Numbered from the stretch's first letter, positions 42,401 through 51,332 are shown. The stretch: DNA of 64,000 bases from Rhizobium grahamii (GCF_009498215.1 NZ_CP043499.1:620001-684000); one strand, 5' to 3'. Program-made: numbers and translations. The notes: generated by a model not told the origin, from the letters alone.

Positions 42401-42600
42401 AAAGCTTTGGCGGCTTCCCCGGCATTCAGCAGCTTTATCGCCGCAGCTATTTTCTTGCGCGGGCCAAGAGGTAGCTCCATCTCGCGCAGATCTTCTTCCG
42501 AGAGCATGCGAAGGCTGTCGCTGTCGATCTGCGATTGCGCGAAAACGCCAGCGAGGTGCTCAAGCCCCAAACCCTTCAGCCATTCCCTCACTTCTTCCAT
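39439..42600 (-). CDS. SAM domain / class III adenylate cyclase / AAA ATPase / TPR protein
   Basis: A 1053-residue multidomain signalling protein. Residues about 3-60 form a SAM domain (VREWLKGLGLEHLAGVF through LPLGPRKKIAAAI), 75-250 a class III nucleotide cyclase domain with the metal-binding Asp82 (FCDLVDST) and Asp126 (VGDAF), about 265-550 a STAND/AAA-type ATPase with P-loop GEPGIGKSR (299-307), and the rest is helical and TPR-like up to FRDALDFARRQG. Such proteins are common in rhizobia; they may make cAMP when the sensor part binds a partner. It is downstream of the dihaem protein gene on the same strand, 169 bases apart. Confidence 0.9.
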   Translation of the reverse strand: MEEVREWLKGLGLEHLAGVFAQSQIDSDSLRMLSEEDLREMELPLGPRKKIAAAIKLLNAGEAAKAFATSAERRQLTILFCDLVDSTGYATRMDPEDFTQLTKTYLAECTAAVRKHNGITANYVGDAFQALFGYPIAEEDDAERALELAFEILQLIPGIKVQGEPPLRVRIGIAGGLVVVGDFVGAPAGVSTVALGSIPNLAQRLQTIAEPQTILTDQRTYDATAGAFEFSDFGSQSLKGFPNDVHVWRADRPKMLENRFAKRRELTELVGREPEIASLLALWREVLAQKRGQAALIIGEPGIGKSRLLFEVQRRIPRGAYLTLQCSSTYSNSALFPFLTLLKRYAGIAATDTPDVAMAKLKAVLALSDVPIAESLPVFSDLLAIDHSHELVGARSPAQHRDLSHRILIDWLHHLAQIEPLLLSIEDEQWIDPSSRNLLEALIAEPGPFPILFLVTSREPWQRNTPALHQIALDRLSEEDAVALLQSLVAGQDLADETGRLLLEKSEGVPLYVEELGRAALESGLSFEEPTQSPRKSAINLPSSIQSSLLSRLDKIGPGKMIAQVAAVVGREFELPVVAQVCGLAPAVVEPALQRLVEAGLVTRQATTGKANYAFTHALLQEAARETLLKERYRELHGEVARTIESINPKLSKEHPEVLAQHFAEAGLFEKAAERWLAAGLNTGRTWAKVEAANMFANGLACLARCPPSVKRDRMELKLELERGDVLYATFGFVTSEGSAAYRNVIRLSEKLGDVDAPIHALDGLFGTALNSGRFADAEWAGNELLLIGKSRNIIKALVLGLQFRGMCLFSQGHLQQAKDYLEQALLHMDRATEVGSDFPSMTMLYLSWALQLMGDETRATELYTTAEADARGHSAYRLAACLGNCCILYGLRDDFAPLQHKVDELSKLTRDNGFRMWANVASFFRGWIMEHGENKLAGIERMEETYANLGEQEIDRSCYLGLLAGSYLRTGNIERAAATLDEAFALVERTGENYFTAELLRLRGEIELRLGQKNDAEQSFRDALDFARRQGAGTWERKALQSLKSLEATRLA

Positions 42601-42769
42601 CGAAGCTCCCGGAAAACTGATGACCCACTCGTTCGCTCCTTAGACATCGGAAACGAGGATAGCATCTCTCCGGCCGGGCCAGAAGCAACATTAGACAAAA
42701 GACATCCGCCACCACAACTTGGGCGAGCTTTGGCTTGTGGTGCGGTCGGCCGTTGATCAAGCTGAATCG

Positions 42770-44866
42770 TCAGTTGCATTCAACGTCCGCGAAAACGAGC
42801 TCGCCACGTTCGGCATACTGAATGCCGTTCTGGTCGAAGCAGAACCGCTTCGGCAGGATGCGCGCGAGATAGCGTTGGCCGCACATCGCTGGCACGTCAG
42901 CCCGGAATTCTCGTGGGGTCGTGGCGGGCGCCGGCTCGGTAAATCGCCGGTGGCCGATGTAGGATAGGTTGCGGATGGTCATGAGGCCGCCGGCGTTGCC
43001 AACGTTGCCAACGTTGCCGGCGATCGCAACGAAGCCGTCGTCGCTTGCTTCGGCGATCGCAGGATACTCTTCTTCGTCTGGAGGCTTACGAGATTGGGGT
43101 ATGGGGACCGACCTGATCGCGATATTGAAGCGGACGTCGTCACGCTGCGGAACGCCCCCGTAGTCATTGAGGTAGCGCCAATTCAGGCGAAGGACGCGCT
43201 CAGCGCCGCCTTCATCTGCGTTGGATGGAAGTATGGCGATCGACAAATCGGTCGGCAGAGAGCCGTCTCCTCCCGATGGTGTGGCGGGAGGAGGGCAGGC
43301 TGTGTAGAGCGGGCGGTAATTGCATTCGGCACCGCCTGCTTCCCAGATGCAGTTGCTCAATTGTCGCCAGTCGTCTTCGTCGATCTGATGCCCGCCGGCA
43401 CCAACCTTGCCGCCATTCCGCGGAACCATCCAAGGGTGGATCTTGCCTTCTCCGGAGCGGCGAGCCCAGTCCGTTCGGTGTGCATCGATCTCGCGGAGTT
43501 TCTGCAGTTCCGCTCGAACGCTGACGGTGTCGGACCAGGACGGATCGGTTATGACGGGGTCTCGCCCCGCTGCGTCCGCGGCAATCCGCTGACCGGTAAC
43601 CTGCGTGGTCAAGGTATGGCACTCGGTGCAGTTTCCGGAGGGATCCTGCAAGGTTTGCGCTCGGGCAAGATCCGTTGCGTAGGTGGACGTGTAAGCCGAA
43701 CCGATGACACGAAACGGCAGGCGCTCCTCATGCGGCATCGTCGGAATGTAGTCTCCGAGGCTGAACGCCGAAGCGCTCTCGCCGGTTGCTCCGCCTTCGT
43801 ATCCGATGCGGGATAGACCCATGTGCGGGCTGATCACATAAGGGCCCTTGTTGTCGTGACAGGCTGAGCATTGGATCTGGAATGTCGGGTCATAGAGCCC
43901 TGCGGCTTCCATCCGCCCGCTTTCATCATGATACGATCGGCCGCCGGGTGGCACGAAGGGTCGCTCCCAGTCGAAGTGAGGTCGGTCCTTGCTCCCATCG
44001 AAGAAGGCAATTTCTCCGCTTTGCCTGTTGAAGCCGATGACGCCCAGACGGGCGAAATTCGGATTATTCCTTTGCCAGTATGGTTCCGGATCGATCTCCT
44101 GGTGCGGGCTGGATTTGCGGCAGAGCGCGACCCATTCCACGCTGCCGATGACCTTGCGGCTCACACGGGAATTCATGCCGCAATAAGTGACGTTGCCGGC
44201 AAGCGAGGGCTTGTCGCAACGGGCGATCTGCGTGCTCCATTTGACGACCCTGCCGGCGGTATCGCGATGTTCGAATTGCAACGGGCTGCCGGCGACCCCG
44301 GGATTCGGTTTGAGGTCGACGATGTTGCCGTCGATCTCCAGAGGGATGACCTTTGCAGCATTGTCGCCGCAATCGATATCGGGAATGGGGCCAAAGACCG
44401 CGCGTGCTTCATCGCCAAATCTTGTGATGACGTCGGTGCTGGCGGACGCCGGCGCCCAGAGGACATCGCCGTTCCAGCGGTTCGCAAGTTCGGCGAAGGA
44501 GATTGCCGCACTGCTTGCTCCCGCAGTTCGGACCACTTCAGGAGTGTTGCCACGTGCCACGAATTCGACAGACTGCCGACAGGGCCGGAATGCTTTGAGG
44601 GCGTCAACGTAGCGCCGATGCGCCTGATCGTCAGGGAGCGCTTCCATGAGAGGCCGAGGCGCACGAGACGGCAGCGTGCAGCCCGTCAATGTGTCGCAGC
44701 GTAGATCATCAGCACAGCCGAGCGGGCCCGGAGCCGACCAAGCCCTCGTTGCTGCCGCAAGTCGACGACCGGGATCGATTGCAATCCATGCAGACAACGC
44801 GGAACCTGCCGCCATTGCGGCCAAGCAGACGAGCAATCCGAAAGCGAGTGGCCGCATTGGCGGCAT
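42770..44866 (-). CDS. exported dihaem cytochrome c-like protein
   Basis: A 698-residue protein of unknown function. A signal or anchor segment (PLAFGLLVCLAAMAAGSALSAWIA) is followed by a large region and two haem c sites, CSACH (about residues 333-337) and CTECH (about 413-417). No other known domain is recognised; the C-terminal about 140 residues look beta-rich. I start at the ATG at 44866, four bases after the stop of the upstream gene; an ATG at 44902 overlapping that gene is the alternative. Co-directional with an NTF2-like gene, it may be a periplasmic electron carrier or peroxidase-like protein. Confidence 0.7.
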   Translation of the reverse strand: MPPMRPLAFGLLVCLAAMAAGSALSAWIAIDPGRRLAAATRAWSAPGPLGCADDLRCDTLTGCTLPSRAPRPLMEALPDDQAHRRYVDALKAFRPCRQSVEFVARGNTPEVVRTAGASSAAISFAELANRWNGDVLWAPASASTDVITRFGDEARAVFGPIPDIDCGDNAAKVIPLEIDGNIVDLKPNPGVAGSPLQFEHRDTAGRVVKWSTQIARCDKPSLAGNVTYCGMNSRVSRKVIGSVEWVALCRKSSPHQEIDPEPYWQRNNPNFARLGVIGFNRQSGEIAFFDGSKDRPHFDWERPFVPPGGRSYHDESGRMEAAGLYDPTFQIQCSACHDNKGPYVISPHMGLSRIGYEGGATGESASAFSLGDYIPTMPHEERLPFRVIGSAYTSTYATDLARAQTLQDPSGNCTECHTLTTQVTGQRIAADAAGRDPVITDPSWSDTVSVRAELQKLREIDAHRTDWARRSGEGKIHPWMVPRNGGKVGAGGHQIDEDDWRQLSNCIWEAGGAECNYRPLYTACPPPATPSGGDGSLPTDLSIAILPSNADEGGAERVLRLNWRYLNDYGGVPQRDDVRFNIAIRSVPIPQSRKPPDEEEYPAIAEASDDGFVAIAGNVGNVGNAGGLMTIRNLSYIGHRRFTEPAPATTPREFRADVPAMCGQRYLARILPKRFCFDQNGIQYAERGELVFADVECN

Positions 44867-44870
44867 CTGC

Positions 44871-45467
44871 TTAGCGAGCCCTGAGAGCGACTTTCGGCCC
44901 ATCTGGAACGACGAGGATCATCGCGAATTTCCAAGTGCCGGCGTCTCGCTTGAACATCGTCACCATCGTCGCCGTGTAGTCGAGGACCGGTGTCTCGATC
45001 TCGGTGAACTGAATGGTCGCGACGATGGTAGACTTTCCTTCCACCGTGTCTTTGTCGATCAGGTTGAGCAGCGTATTGCTTTCGATATGTCGCCTTTTGC
45101 CGCGATCTCCCATCAGGCCGTTGATCTGTTTCAGATACTCGATCACCTGAGCCTTCCCGGTTTTCTTTTCCAGCTGATTGCGCCCCGCACATGTTTCGTA
45201 GGTCGCGCTATCCAGCAGCATGTTCTCGACACCCTGATCGCTGGAGTCATCGAGTGCCCAGTTGTAGCGATGCAGGAGGTCCATGATTTCCTGCCGGTCG
45301 GAAAGCGAGGGATTTTGAACCGTGCGGAGATAATCCGGTCGAAGCATGAAGGTGCACTGCGTCGTTTGCGCTTCCACTGAGCTCGCGAAAGAAAGACCGG
45401 CAATTGCCCCAAGCGCCAATGCGGCCAGCTGCGAGCGAACGGAATGCCTTTTTATCATGGATGCCAT
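44871..45467 (-). CDS. exported NTF2/SnoaL-like protein
   Basis: A 198-residue protein with a signal peptide (SQLAALALGAIAGLSFASSVEA) and an NTF2-like (SnoaL_4 type) fold: DRQEIMDLLHRYNWALDDSSDQGVENML is the family N-terminal helix pair and TMVTMFKRDAGTWKFAMILVV the last strands. Members range from dehydratases and isomerases to small binding proteins, so the activity is open. It directly precedes the dihaem protein gene (four bases), so both likely act together in the periplasm. Confidence 0.78.
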   Translation of the reverse strand: MASMIKRHSVRSQLAALALGAIAGLSFASSVEAQTTQCTFMLRPDYLRTVQNPSLSDRQEIMDLLHRYNWALDDSSDQGVENMLLDSATYETCAGRNQLEKKTGKAQVIEYLKQINGLMGDRGKRRHIESNTLLNLIDKDTVEGKSTIVATIQFTEIETPVLDYTATMVTMFKRDAGTWKFAMILVVPDGPKVALRAR

Positions 45468-45729
45468 GCTCTGCCCCCATCAGTTAAGAATGACATGCTT
45501 GAACGCGAAGGTCTGCGAAGCTGATATGGAACGCCGTTCGTTGGTCGGTTGGCCAGGCGGTGCGACCGGAAATCATCTGCTGAACACTGCCGGTGACCGA
45601 GTTCAAGTAAAGGCCCCAACCCGCAATGTGCATCGCCTATATTAGGCTACGCTTATTGTCTGGTCGTGACAATTCCGAGATTGCGAAGCCTCTCTCGGTC
45701 TGGGTTCGGGCACGCCGACGAACGCCTCG

Positions 45730-46755
45730 TCAGACGATCGCGGGCGCAATGATTTTTCGGCGGACGAACACGGTCTCGAACAGCGTCTGCACCGCGGGGC
45801 CGCGGCCGGAGCCAGGGCCGAGACTCGTTGTCACCATCGCCGCCGCGATCGTTTCATAGAAGTGCTCGCCGAACGGGGCATTGCCAAGTGCCTCGACGAG
45901 GATGTCGCGCATATCACAGCTGACCTGCTGCAAGTCTTCAGGCTTGGCTGCCTTGTTTCCGACCCTGATCGCCAGCATGCCAGCGAGGATTTCGAAGAAG
46001 GCGCCGGTGAAGACCCGGGAGAAGGAATGCGGATTTGCAGCGACCTCGGTTGCCGGGCCGGTGTTGTTCAGACCAGCCGGATCCTCGTAGAGGTGGTCGT
46101 TCCAGGCGTTGCGAAGGCAATCGGCATCGGCCTGCTTCGGGTCCTCCATGCGCAGAGCGGCGCCAAACTGTTGCGCGACACGCGAGAGGCTGGAATCGCT
46201 CCAGAAATTCTGACCGGCGGTTTCCTGAAGCACGGCAGCGCAGAATGTCGGAAGCTGCATCGCGCAGAGTATGGCGCTCATGTCTCCGAACGATTCATGA
46301 AACGCGTCCGTCTCCAGGAAGCCCCGGTCGAACAAATCCGGGCGGAGCGCATCCAATATGGCGTGGCCGAGTTCATGGCAGAGCAGGTCGGGGCTTTCCC
46401 CGGAGTAGACGACCACCTCTGGATGCCCGACAGGCGAGCCGTGATAGAAGCTGAGCGACTGTCCGTCATACTTGGATTGCAGCGCCACGCCGCGGTCGAG
46501 ATACACGTCGAGAACTGCCATCCCGTTCCACTCTACCGGCGGCGTGCTGCTCGCCGCCCAGAAGTCGGCAGCTCTTCGCAAAGTCGAGGCGGCATTCCAA
46601 TAGCGGAAGTCCTCGGTGTTCCTATCGTTGCTATAGGGACGAGCGGCGGGAAAATTGAAGGCCAAAGGCAACTTCGCGACATCAGGTATTGGTGCGGTGG
46701 TAAACCTGCCGACCAGTGCGGGGTCTTTTTCCCAAACGGTAATTGTCCCAGGCAT
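45730..46755 (-). CDS. M4-like zinc metalloprotease family protein
   Basis: A 341-residue protein with the zinc motif HELGH (residues 127-131) and a downstream HESFGD (Glu154), the spacing expected for gluzincins of the thermolysin (M4) type, where NEAFSD-like motifs give the third ligand. No signal peptide or propeptide is evident, unlike secreted M4 enzymes, so it may act inside the cell or leave by another route. GGGAGG supports the start. It is 262 bases from the NTF2-like gene, and the substrate is unknown. Confidence 0.72.
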   Translation of the reverse strand: MPGTITVWEKDPALVGRFTTAPIPDVAKLPLAFNFPAARPYSNDRNTEDFRYWNAASTLRRAADFWAASSTPPVEWNGMAVLDVYLDRGVALQSKYDGQSLSFYHGSPVGHPEVVVYSGESPDLLCHELGHAILDALRPDLFDRGFLETDAFHESFGDMSAILCAMQLPTFCAAVLQETAGQNFWSDSSLSRVAQQFGAALRMEDPKQADADCLRNAWNDHLYEDPAGLNNTGPATEVAANPHSFSRVFTGAFFEILAGMLAIRVGNKAAKPEDLQQVSCDMRDILVEALGNAPFGEHFYETIAAAMVTTSLGPGSGRGPAVQTLFETVFVRRKIIAPAIV

Positions 46756-47016
46756 AAGCGCCTCCCTCTACGACCGTTTCAAAGACAATGATCTTTATGC
46801 TCTGAGCTTTTACAGTCATGCGCATCAAACGGCGGTGAACCCGCCGAGGAACTTGGAGACTTCGAACTTCCTGTACCGATGCTGAGCGGCGGTGTGTCAC
46901 CGCGGCGTCTGAGGGCCTTTATGGCATCGACAACCTTCAAGGTTGGATGGCCCCTTCTGCGCGTATATTTTAGGACGACATCCTTGAGCTGTCCACATGT
47001 CTTTTGACGGCCTGTC

Positions 47017-48012
47017 TTAGGCGGACCCTCGGACGACAAGGCCGCACGGCAGCCGTTCGACGCCCGGCTCGAGCTTCTCCCCGCGGGAAAGGCCAAGGAT
47101 CGCCAAGCCCGCGCGGTGACCGAGCTCCTTGAGCTCCATGTCGATCGTCGTCAGCGGGGGGCGCGTCTGCTTGGAGACGACTTCCCAGTTGTCGAACCCG
47201 ACGACTGCGACGTCGTCGGGGATCGAGATCCCTCGATCGCGAAGCGCATCGATGACGCCGCGCGCGATCTCGTCGCTGCCACAGAAAATCGCGTCAGGCT
47301 TCGGGCCTGATTGGGAGTAGACCTCATCGATTGCGGAGTGTCCCCATTCTTCGGACCACTCACCGAACATCACTTGGCCGGAGGAGCCCACAAGTTCCCG
47401 ATAGGCGTCCGCACGGAGGCGGGCGGCGAGGTAGTTCTGCTCGCCGGTGATGTGGAGGATACGTGACCTGCCGAGGGCCTGGAGATGTTGCACGGCGATG
47501 CGTGCGCCCTGGGCATCATCGGGATGGAAGCTCACGCTGTCGGCAGGTCCCTGCGCGAATGCGTAGATAACCGGAATCCGGAGTTTCAGGAGTTCGGGCG
47601 GCGGCTCGAGATCGATCCGCGTGGCGGTGAAGATGATCCCGTCGACCTGACGGTCCAGCAGGGCATCGAGATGGAGTTTGGCGAGCCGCGGGTCGTTGTT
47701 GGTCGCGCAGAGGAAGAGCGATACGCCATGGTCGACGAGGATTTCGGACACGCCCGCCGCCATTGGGAGCGTCAGTCGACCATAGGTATCGTTCGTCAGC
47801 ATCCCGATGGCATGGCTGCGCTTTGTCAGCAACCCACGCGCGAGTGCATTTGGCCGGAAGCCAAGTTCGTCGGCGATCCGTTTGACCTTTTCGCGCGTCT
47901 CGGCGTTCGTCCGCCCAGTCCCGTTCAGAGCGTTCGAGGCTGTCGAAATACTGACACCCGCAGCTTTCGCCACGTCGCGAATTGTCCTGCGCCCATGGTC
48001 TGAATCGCTCAA
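47017..48012 (-). CDS. LacI family regulator of the arabinoside ABC operon
   Basis: A 331-residue LacI/GalR repressor: N-terminal helix-turn-helix with hinge helix (TIRDVAKAAGVSISTASNALNGTGRTNAETREKV, GFRPNALARGL) and a periplasmic-binding-protein-like sugar domain. It is divergent from the sugar-binding protein gene, and two matching operators lie in the 180 bp between them. It should repress the downstream transporter and GH127 operon until an arabinose-containing sugar binds. Confidence 0.93.
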   Translation of the reverse strand: MSDSDHGRRTIRDVAKAAGVSISTASNALNGTGRTNAETREKVKRIADELGFRPNALARGLLTKRSHAIGMLTNDTYGRLTLPMAAGVSEILVDHGVSLFLCATNNDPRLAKLHLDALLDRQVDGIIFTATRIDLEPPPELLKLRIPVIYAFAQGPADSVSFHPDDAQGARIAVQHLQALGRSRILHITGEQNYLAARLRADAYRELVGSSGQVMFGEWSEEWGHSAIDEVYSQSGPKPDAIFCGSDEIARGVIDALRDRGISIPDDVAVVGFDNWEVVSKQTRPPLTTIDMELKELGHRAGLAILGLSRGEKLEPGVERLPCGLVVRGSA

Positions 48013-48033
48013 ACTCGCTCTCTCCTAATGTGC

Positions 48034-48084
48034 TTGATAAAACCTTTTAACAGAAAAAATACAGGAGATAAAAGGTTTTATCAA
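48034..48084. promoter_or_regulatory. paired LacI-type operators
   Basis: A 16-bp sequence (TTGATAAAACCTTTTA, 48034-48049) recurs as its exact reverse complement at 48069-48084. Each copy is itself a near palindrome of the LacI-family type (GATAAAA-GG-TTTTATC in the second). Centres are 35 bp apart, and the pair lies between the LacI gene and the operon it should control. Confidence 0.7.
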
Positions 48085-48192
48085 AAAGTCGTTCCGTTTG
48101 CGTTGTGGCTATGTCGACATGGAATATTTTCTCATCTAACGTTGCCTTCGTCTTGAGGTCCTGGAGCCTCGAATAAGAGAAGGGGAACCCGC

Positions 48193-49437
48193 ATGTACCG
48201 TCTAAGAACTACGATTGCAGCTGTTGCTCTGTTGGCGAGCACTTCTCTCGCCGGCGCTGAAGAAATCACGCTATGGGTGCGTACGTCATCGGGGGCAGTG
48301 CTCCAGGGGCTTGCTGAAAAATACAACGCCGCCCATTCCGATAAGGTCAACGTCACCCAGATCACCGCTGAACAGATGGTGCCGAAGCTCGGCGCCGCGA
48401 TTGCCGGTGGCGCAGCGCCAGATGGCGCGGTCCTCGATCTCATCTATCTCCCGACCTTTGCCGCAAACGACAGCCTTGAAGATATCAGCGATTTTGTGAA
48501 GGGCCTTCCATATGCTGACGCGCTGAGCCCCTCACATATTCGTCTGGCCACCTATGACGGCAAGGTGTACGGCGTCCCTGCATTGCCCGACGCTTCAATC
48601 ATTGCCTACAACACGGACCTCTTCAAGAAGGCGGGTCTCGATCCCGACAAGGCGCCGGCCTCACTCGAAGAGATTGCCGCAGACGCCAAGAAAATCCATG
48701 CGTTGGACAAGGAAACCTACGGCTTTTATTTCGTCGCCAATTCCGGCAGCTGGCTGATCTACGACTTCCTGCCGCATCTCTGGGCCGCCAGCGCGGATGT
48801 GCTGAGCGATGACGGGCGCACCGCGACCGTCGATACGCCGGCGTTGCGCGATACCGTTGCGGCTTATCGCGACATGTGGAAGTCCGGCGCCATCCACCCG
48901 ACCTCGCGTTCGGGCAACGGCAACAATGCGGTTGAGGCCTTCGCATCGGGCAAGGTCGGCATCCTCATGACCGGCTCGTACATCGTCAACTTGCTGACCA
49001 GCAAGTATCCCGATGTCAAGTTCGCGGTTGCTCCGATCCCCGGCCCGAAGGGCGGCGCGTCGAGCTTTGCCGGCGGCGATACGCTGGCGCTCATCAAGGG
49101 TCTCAGCGAGGAAAAGAAGAAGGTCGCCCTCGACTTCGTTAAATTCTACATGGAGCCCGAGCAGCAGGTCTATATCACACAGGAATCCGGCATGCCGTCG
49201 CGCACGGACCTCGCCAAGGAAGCCTACGCGAAATTCGATCAGCGCAACCTCATTGCCTATGACATCCTGGCAAAGGCCCGCACGCCTTACACGTTCTCGT
49301 CCGATGAGTTGTTCGTCAGCCGCACGGGCCCGTTCCTCAACCTGATCCAGGGCACGATCTTCGGCGATGACATCGATGGATCGATCAAGAAGGCGCAGGA
49401 CGACTTCACCAAGATTCTCGACCGCACCAATCCGTAA
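48193..49437 (+). CDS. sugar ABC transporter substrate-binding protein
   Basis: A 414-residue extracellular sugar-binding protein of the CUT1 (family 1) type with a Sec signal (LRTTIAAVALLASTSLAGA) and the family start EEITLWVRTSSGAVLQGLAEKYN. It delivers a sugar, here probably an L-arabinofuranose oligosaccharide given the GH127 gene in the operon. It is first in the operon behind the LacI operators, and a strong hairpin separates it from the permease genes. Confidence 0.92.
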   Translation: MYRLRTTIAAVALLASTSLAGAEEITLWVRTSSGAVLQGLAEKYNAAHSDKVNVTQITAEQMVPKLGAAIAGGAAPDGAVLDLIYLPTFAANDSLEDISDFVKGLPYADALSPSHIRLATYDGKVYGVPALPDASIIAYNTDLFKKAGLDPDKAPASLEEIAADAKKIHALDKETYGFYFVANSGSWLIYDFLPHLWAASADVLSDDGRTATVDTPALRDTVAAYRDMWKSGAIHPTSRSGNGNNAVEAFASGKVGILMTGSYIVNLLTSKYPDVKFAVAPIPGPKGGASSFAGGDTLALIKGLSEEKKKVALDFVKFYMEPEQQVYITQESGMPSRTDLAKEAYAKFDQRNLIAYDILAKARTPYTFSSDELFVSRTGPFLNLIQGTIFGDDIDGSIKKAQDDFTKILDRTNP

Positions 49438-49444
49438 CGGCTGA

Positions 49445-49470
49445 GTGCGGGGCAGTCCTCTGCCCCGCAC
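49445..49470 (+). promoter_or_regulatory. strong intercistronic hairpin after the sugar-binding protein gene
   Basis: A perfect 11-bp stem (GTGCGGGGCAG at 49445-49455, complement at 49460-49470) with loop TCCT and no T tract starts seven bases after the stop codon. It is placed to protect the upstream message and reduce permease expression. Confidence 0.65.
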
Positions 49471-49516
49471 CTGTCCAATCGCTGATGCGCATTTTCGAGC
49501 TCTTCGAGGAATGATA

Positions 49517-50437
49517 GTGGTCGATACCCCGACAAAGGATATGAAACAGCCGATCTCCGGCGAACCGGAGCCGCAGGGCTGGCTCGGACTGGCATTCATC
49601 CTGCCCGGCTTCCTGTTCATCCTGGTTCTGTTTCTTGTTCCGCTCGCCATGACGATATGGATGAGCTTCTACAATTGGCCCTTGCTCGGCCGGAAGAAAT
49701 TCATCGGTTTTGCCAACTACGGTGAACTCCTTGGCGATATGCAGCTTTGGCACTCGCTGGGCTTCACCATGCTTTACACGGTGTTGGTCACGGCCGCGAT
49801 CTTTGCCGTAGCCTTCCCCTTGGCGCTGATCGTCGACCGCCCGCTGCGATCCGCCGGCTTCTTCCGTACGATCTTCTTCATGCCTGTTGTCATCGGCTTC
49901 GGCGCCGCGTCCACGCTCTGGATGTGGCTGCTCAACCCCGACAGCGGCGTCTTTGCCCAAGTCCTGCGCGGCATCGGCCTGATCAGCGCGGCACCCCGGC
50001 CGCTTGAAAGCTTCTGGCCGGCGCTCGCCGTGATCATTCTGATGGTCGTCTGGAAGACCGCCGGCTTCACCATGGTCATTCTGCTGACCGGTCTGCAGGG
50101 TATTTCCAACGACGTGATCGAGGCTGCCAAGATCGATGGCGCCAGCGTCTTCAGCCGCTTTCGCCGGATCACGCTGCCATTGATGCGCAATTCCCTTGTG
50201 CTGGCCCTGGTTCTCAACGTCACCTCGTCGATGCTCGCCTTCGACCAGTTCTTCATCATCACGCAAGGTGGCCCCGAAAATAGCACGATCTCGGCCGTGT
50301 TCTCGATCTACCTCGCGTCCTTCTCGTCCTATCGGCTCGGTTACGGCTCTGCACTCTCCTTTGCGCTGCTGATCGTTCTGGTTGCCATTAGTGCCATTCA
50401 ATTCGTGCTGTTGCGCGAACGCGCGGAGGAAGGCTGA
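49517..50437 (+). CDS. sugar ABC transporter permease (MalF/UgpA-type)
   Basis: A 306-residue inner-membrane permease with six hydrophobic segments; the EAA loop reads EAAKIDGASVFSRFRRITLPLM. A GTG at 49517 has GAGGA at proper distance; an ATG at 49511 lies directly against that site and an ATG at 49541 is further in, so I use the GTG. It ends in a four-base-style overlap with the next permease (shared base 50437) and is part of the CUT1-type importer. Confidence 0.9.
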   Translation: MVDTPTKDMKQPISGEPEPQGWLGLAFILPGFLFILVLFLVPLAMTIWMSFYNWPLLGRKKFIGFANYGELLGDMQLWHSLGFTMLYTVLVTAAIFAVAFPLALIVDRPLRSAGFFRTIFFMPVVIGFGAASTLWMWLLNPDSGVFAQVLRGIGLISAAPRPLESFWPALAVIILMVVWKTAGFTMVILLTGLQGISNDVIEAAKIDGASVFSRFRRITLPLMRNSLVLALVLNVTSSMLAFDQFFIITQGGPENSTISAVFSIYLASFSSYRLGYGSALSFALLIVLVAISAIQFVLLRERAEEG

Positions 50438-51303
50438 TGACCTCCCAATCCACTCCGAGCAGCAATCCGCGCGGCGGCCACACCGGCTATCTGCTGTTCC
50501 TGCTCGCATCGATCCTGTTTGCGATCTTCTTCATCATGCCGATCGTCTGGTCGCTGGCGAATTCGTTCAAGCCAGCCGCGGAAGCGCTCGCCAATCCGGC
50601 AGCGCTGTTTTCGAAGACCTTCTCGCTGGAAAATTACCGCCGCCTCGAGAATGTCGGTGCCGGATGGTACATCTATGCGGGCAACTCGGTGCTGATCGCG
50701 GTCGGGACGGTGCTGCTGACAATCATCGTCTCGGTGCCTGCCGGCTACGGCTTCTCCAAGTTCAAGTTCCCCGGTCAGTCGATGCTGTTCGTCCTGATCA
50801 TGGCGACGATGATGATCCCGTTTCAGTCGATCCTGACGCCGCTGTTCCTCATCCTGAAGATGCTCAGCCTGCAGAACAGCCTGTTCGGGCTGGTCCTGAT
50901 CTACGTCACGTTCCAGCTGCCGTTTTCGGTCTTCATGATGCGCAATGCGTTTGATGCCGTGCCCAAGGCGCTGATCGAGGCCGCGCGCATCGACGGCGCC
51001 TCACAAGCGACGATCCTGCGGCGCATCATGTTGCCGATCGCCTTGCCTGGCGTAGCGACGGTGGCGATGTTCGCCTTCCTGAATTCGTGGAACGAGTTCT
51101 TAGCAGCACTCATCTTCCTGTCGGATCAGAACAAGTTCACCCTGCCTATCATGCTGGTGAACGTGTCGTCTGGTCTCTACGGCATCATCGATTGGGGCGC
51201 ATTGCAGGCCGGCATCGCGGTCACCATGATCCCCTGCATCATCCTGTTTCTTCTTCTGCAACGCTACTATGTGCGCGGCCTGACGGCCGGCGCCGTGAAA
51301 TGA
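50437..51303 (+). CDS. sugar ABC transporter permease (MalG/UgpE-type)
   Basis: A 288-residue permease with six hydrophobic segments and the EAA loop EAARIDGASQATILRRIMLPIALPG, plus the MalG-type FLNSWNEFLAALIFLSD segment. It pairs with the preceding permease. GH127 follows 29 bases later. Confidence 0.94.
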   Translation: MTSQSTPSSNPRGGHTGYLLFLLASILFAIFFIMPIVWSLANSFKPAAEALANPAALFSKTFSLENYRRLENVGAGWYIYAGNSVLIAVGTVLLTIIVSVPAGYGFSKFKFPGQSMLFVLIMATMMIPFQSILTPLFLILKMLSLQNSLFGLVLIYVTFQLPFSVFMMRNAFDAVPKALIEAARIDGASQATILRRIMLPIALPGVATVAMFAFLNSWNEFLAALIFLSDQNKFTLPIMLVNVSSGLYGIIDWGALQAGIAVTMIPCIILFLLLQRYYVRGLTAGAVK

Positions 51304-51332
51304 GAAGCGGCCCGTCCGCTCAAGGAGTCTTC

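Noticed and set aside
46779..47096. 105-codon minus-strand frame between the metalloprotease and LacI genes
   Set aside because: Overlaps the LacI C-terminus in another frame and shows no recognisable domain.
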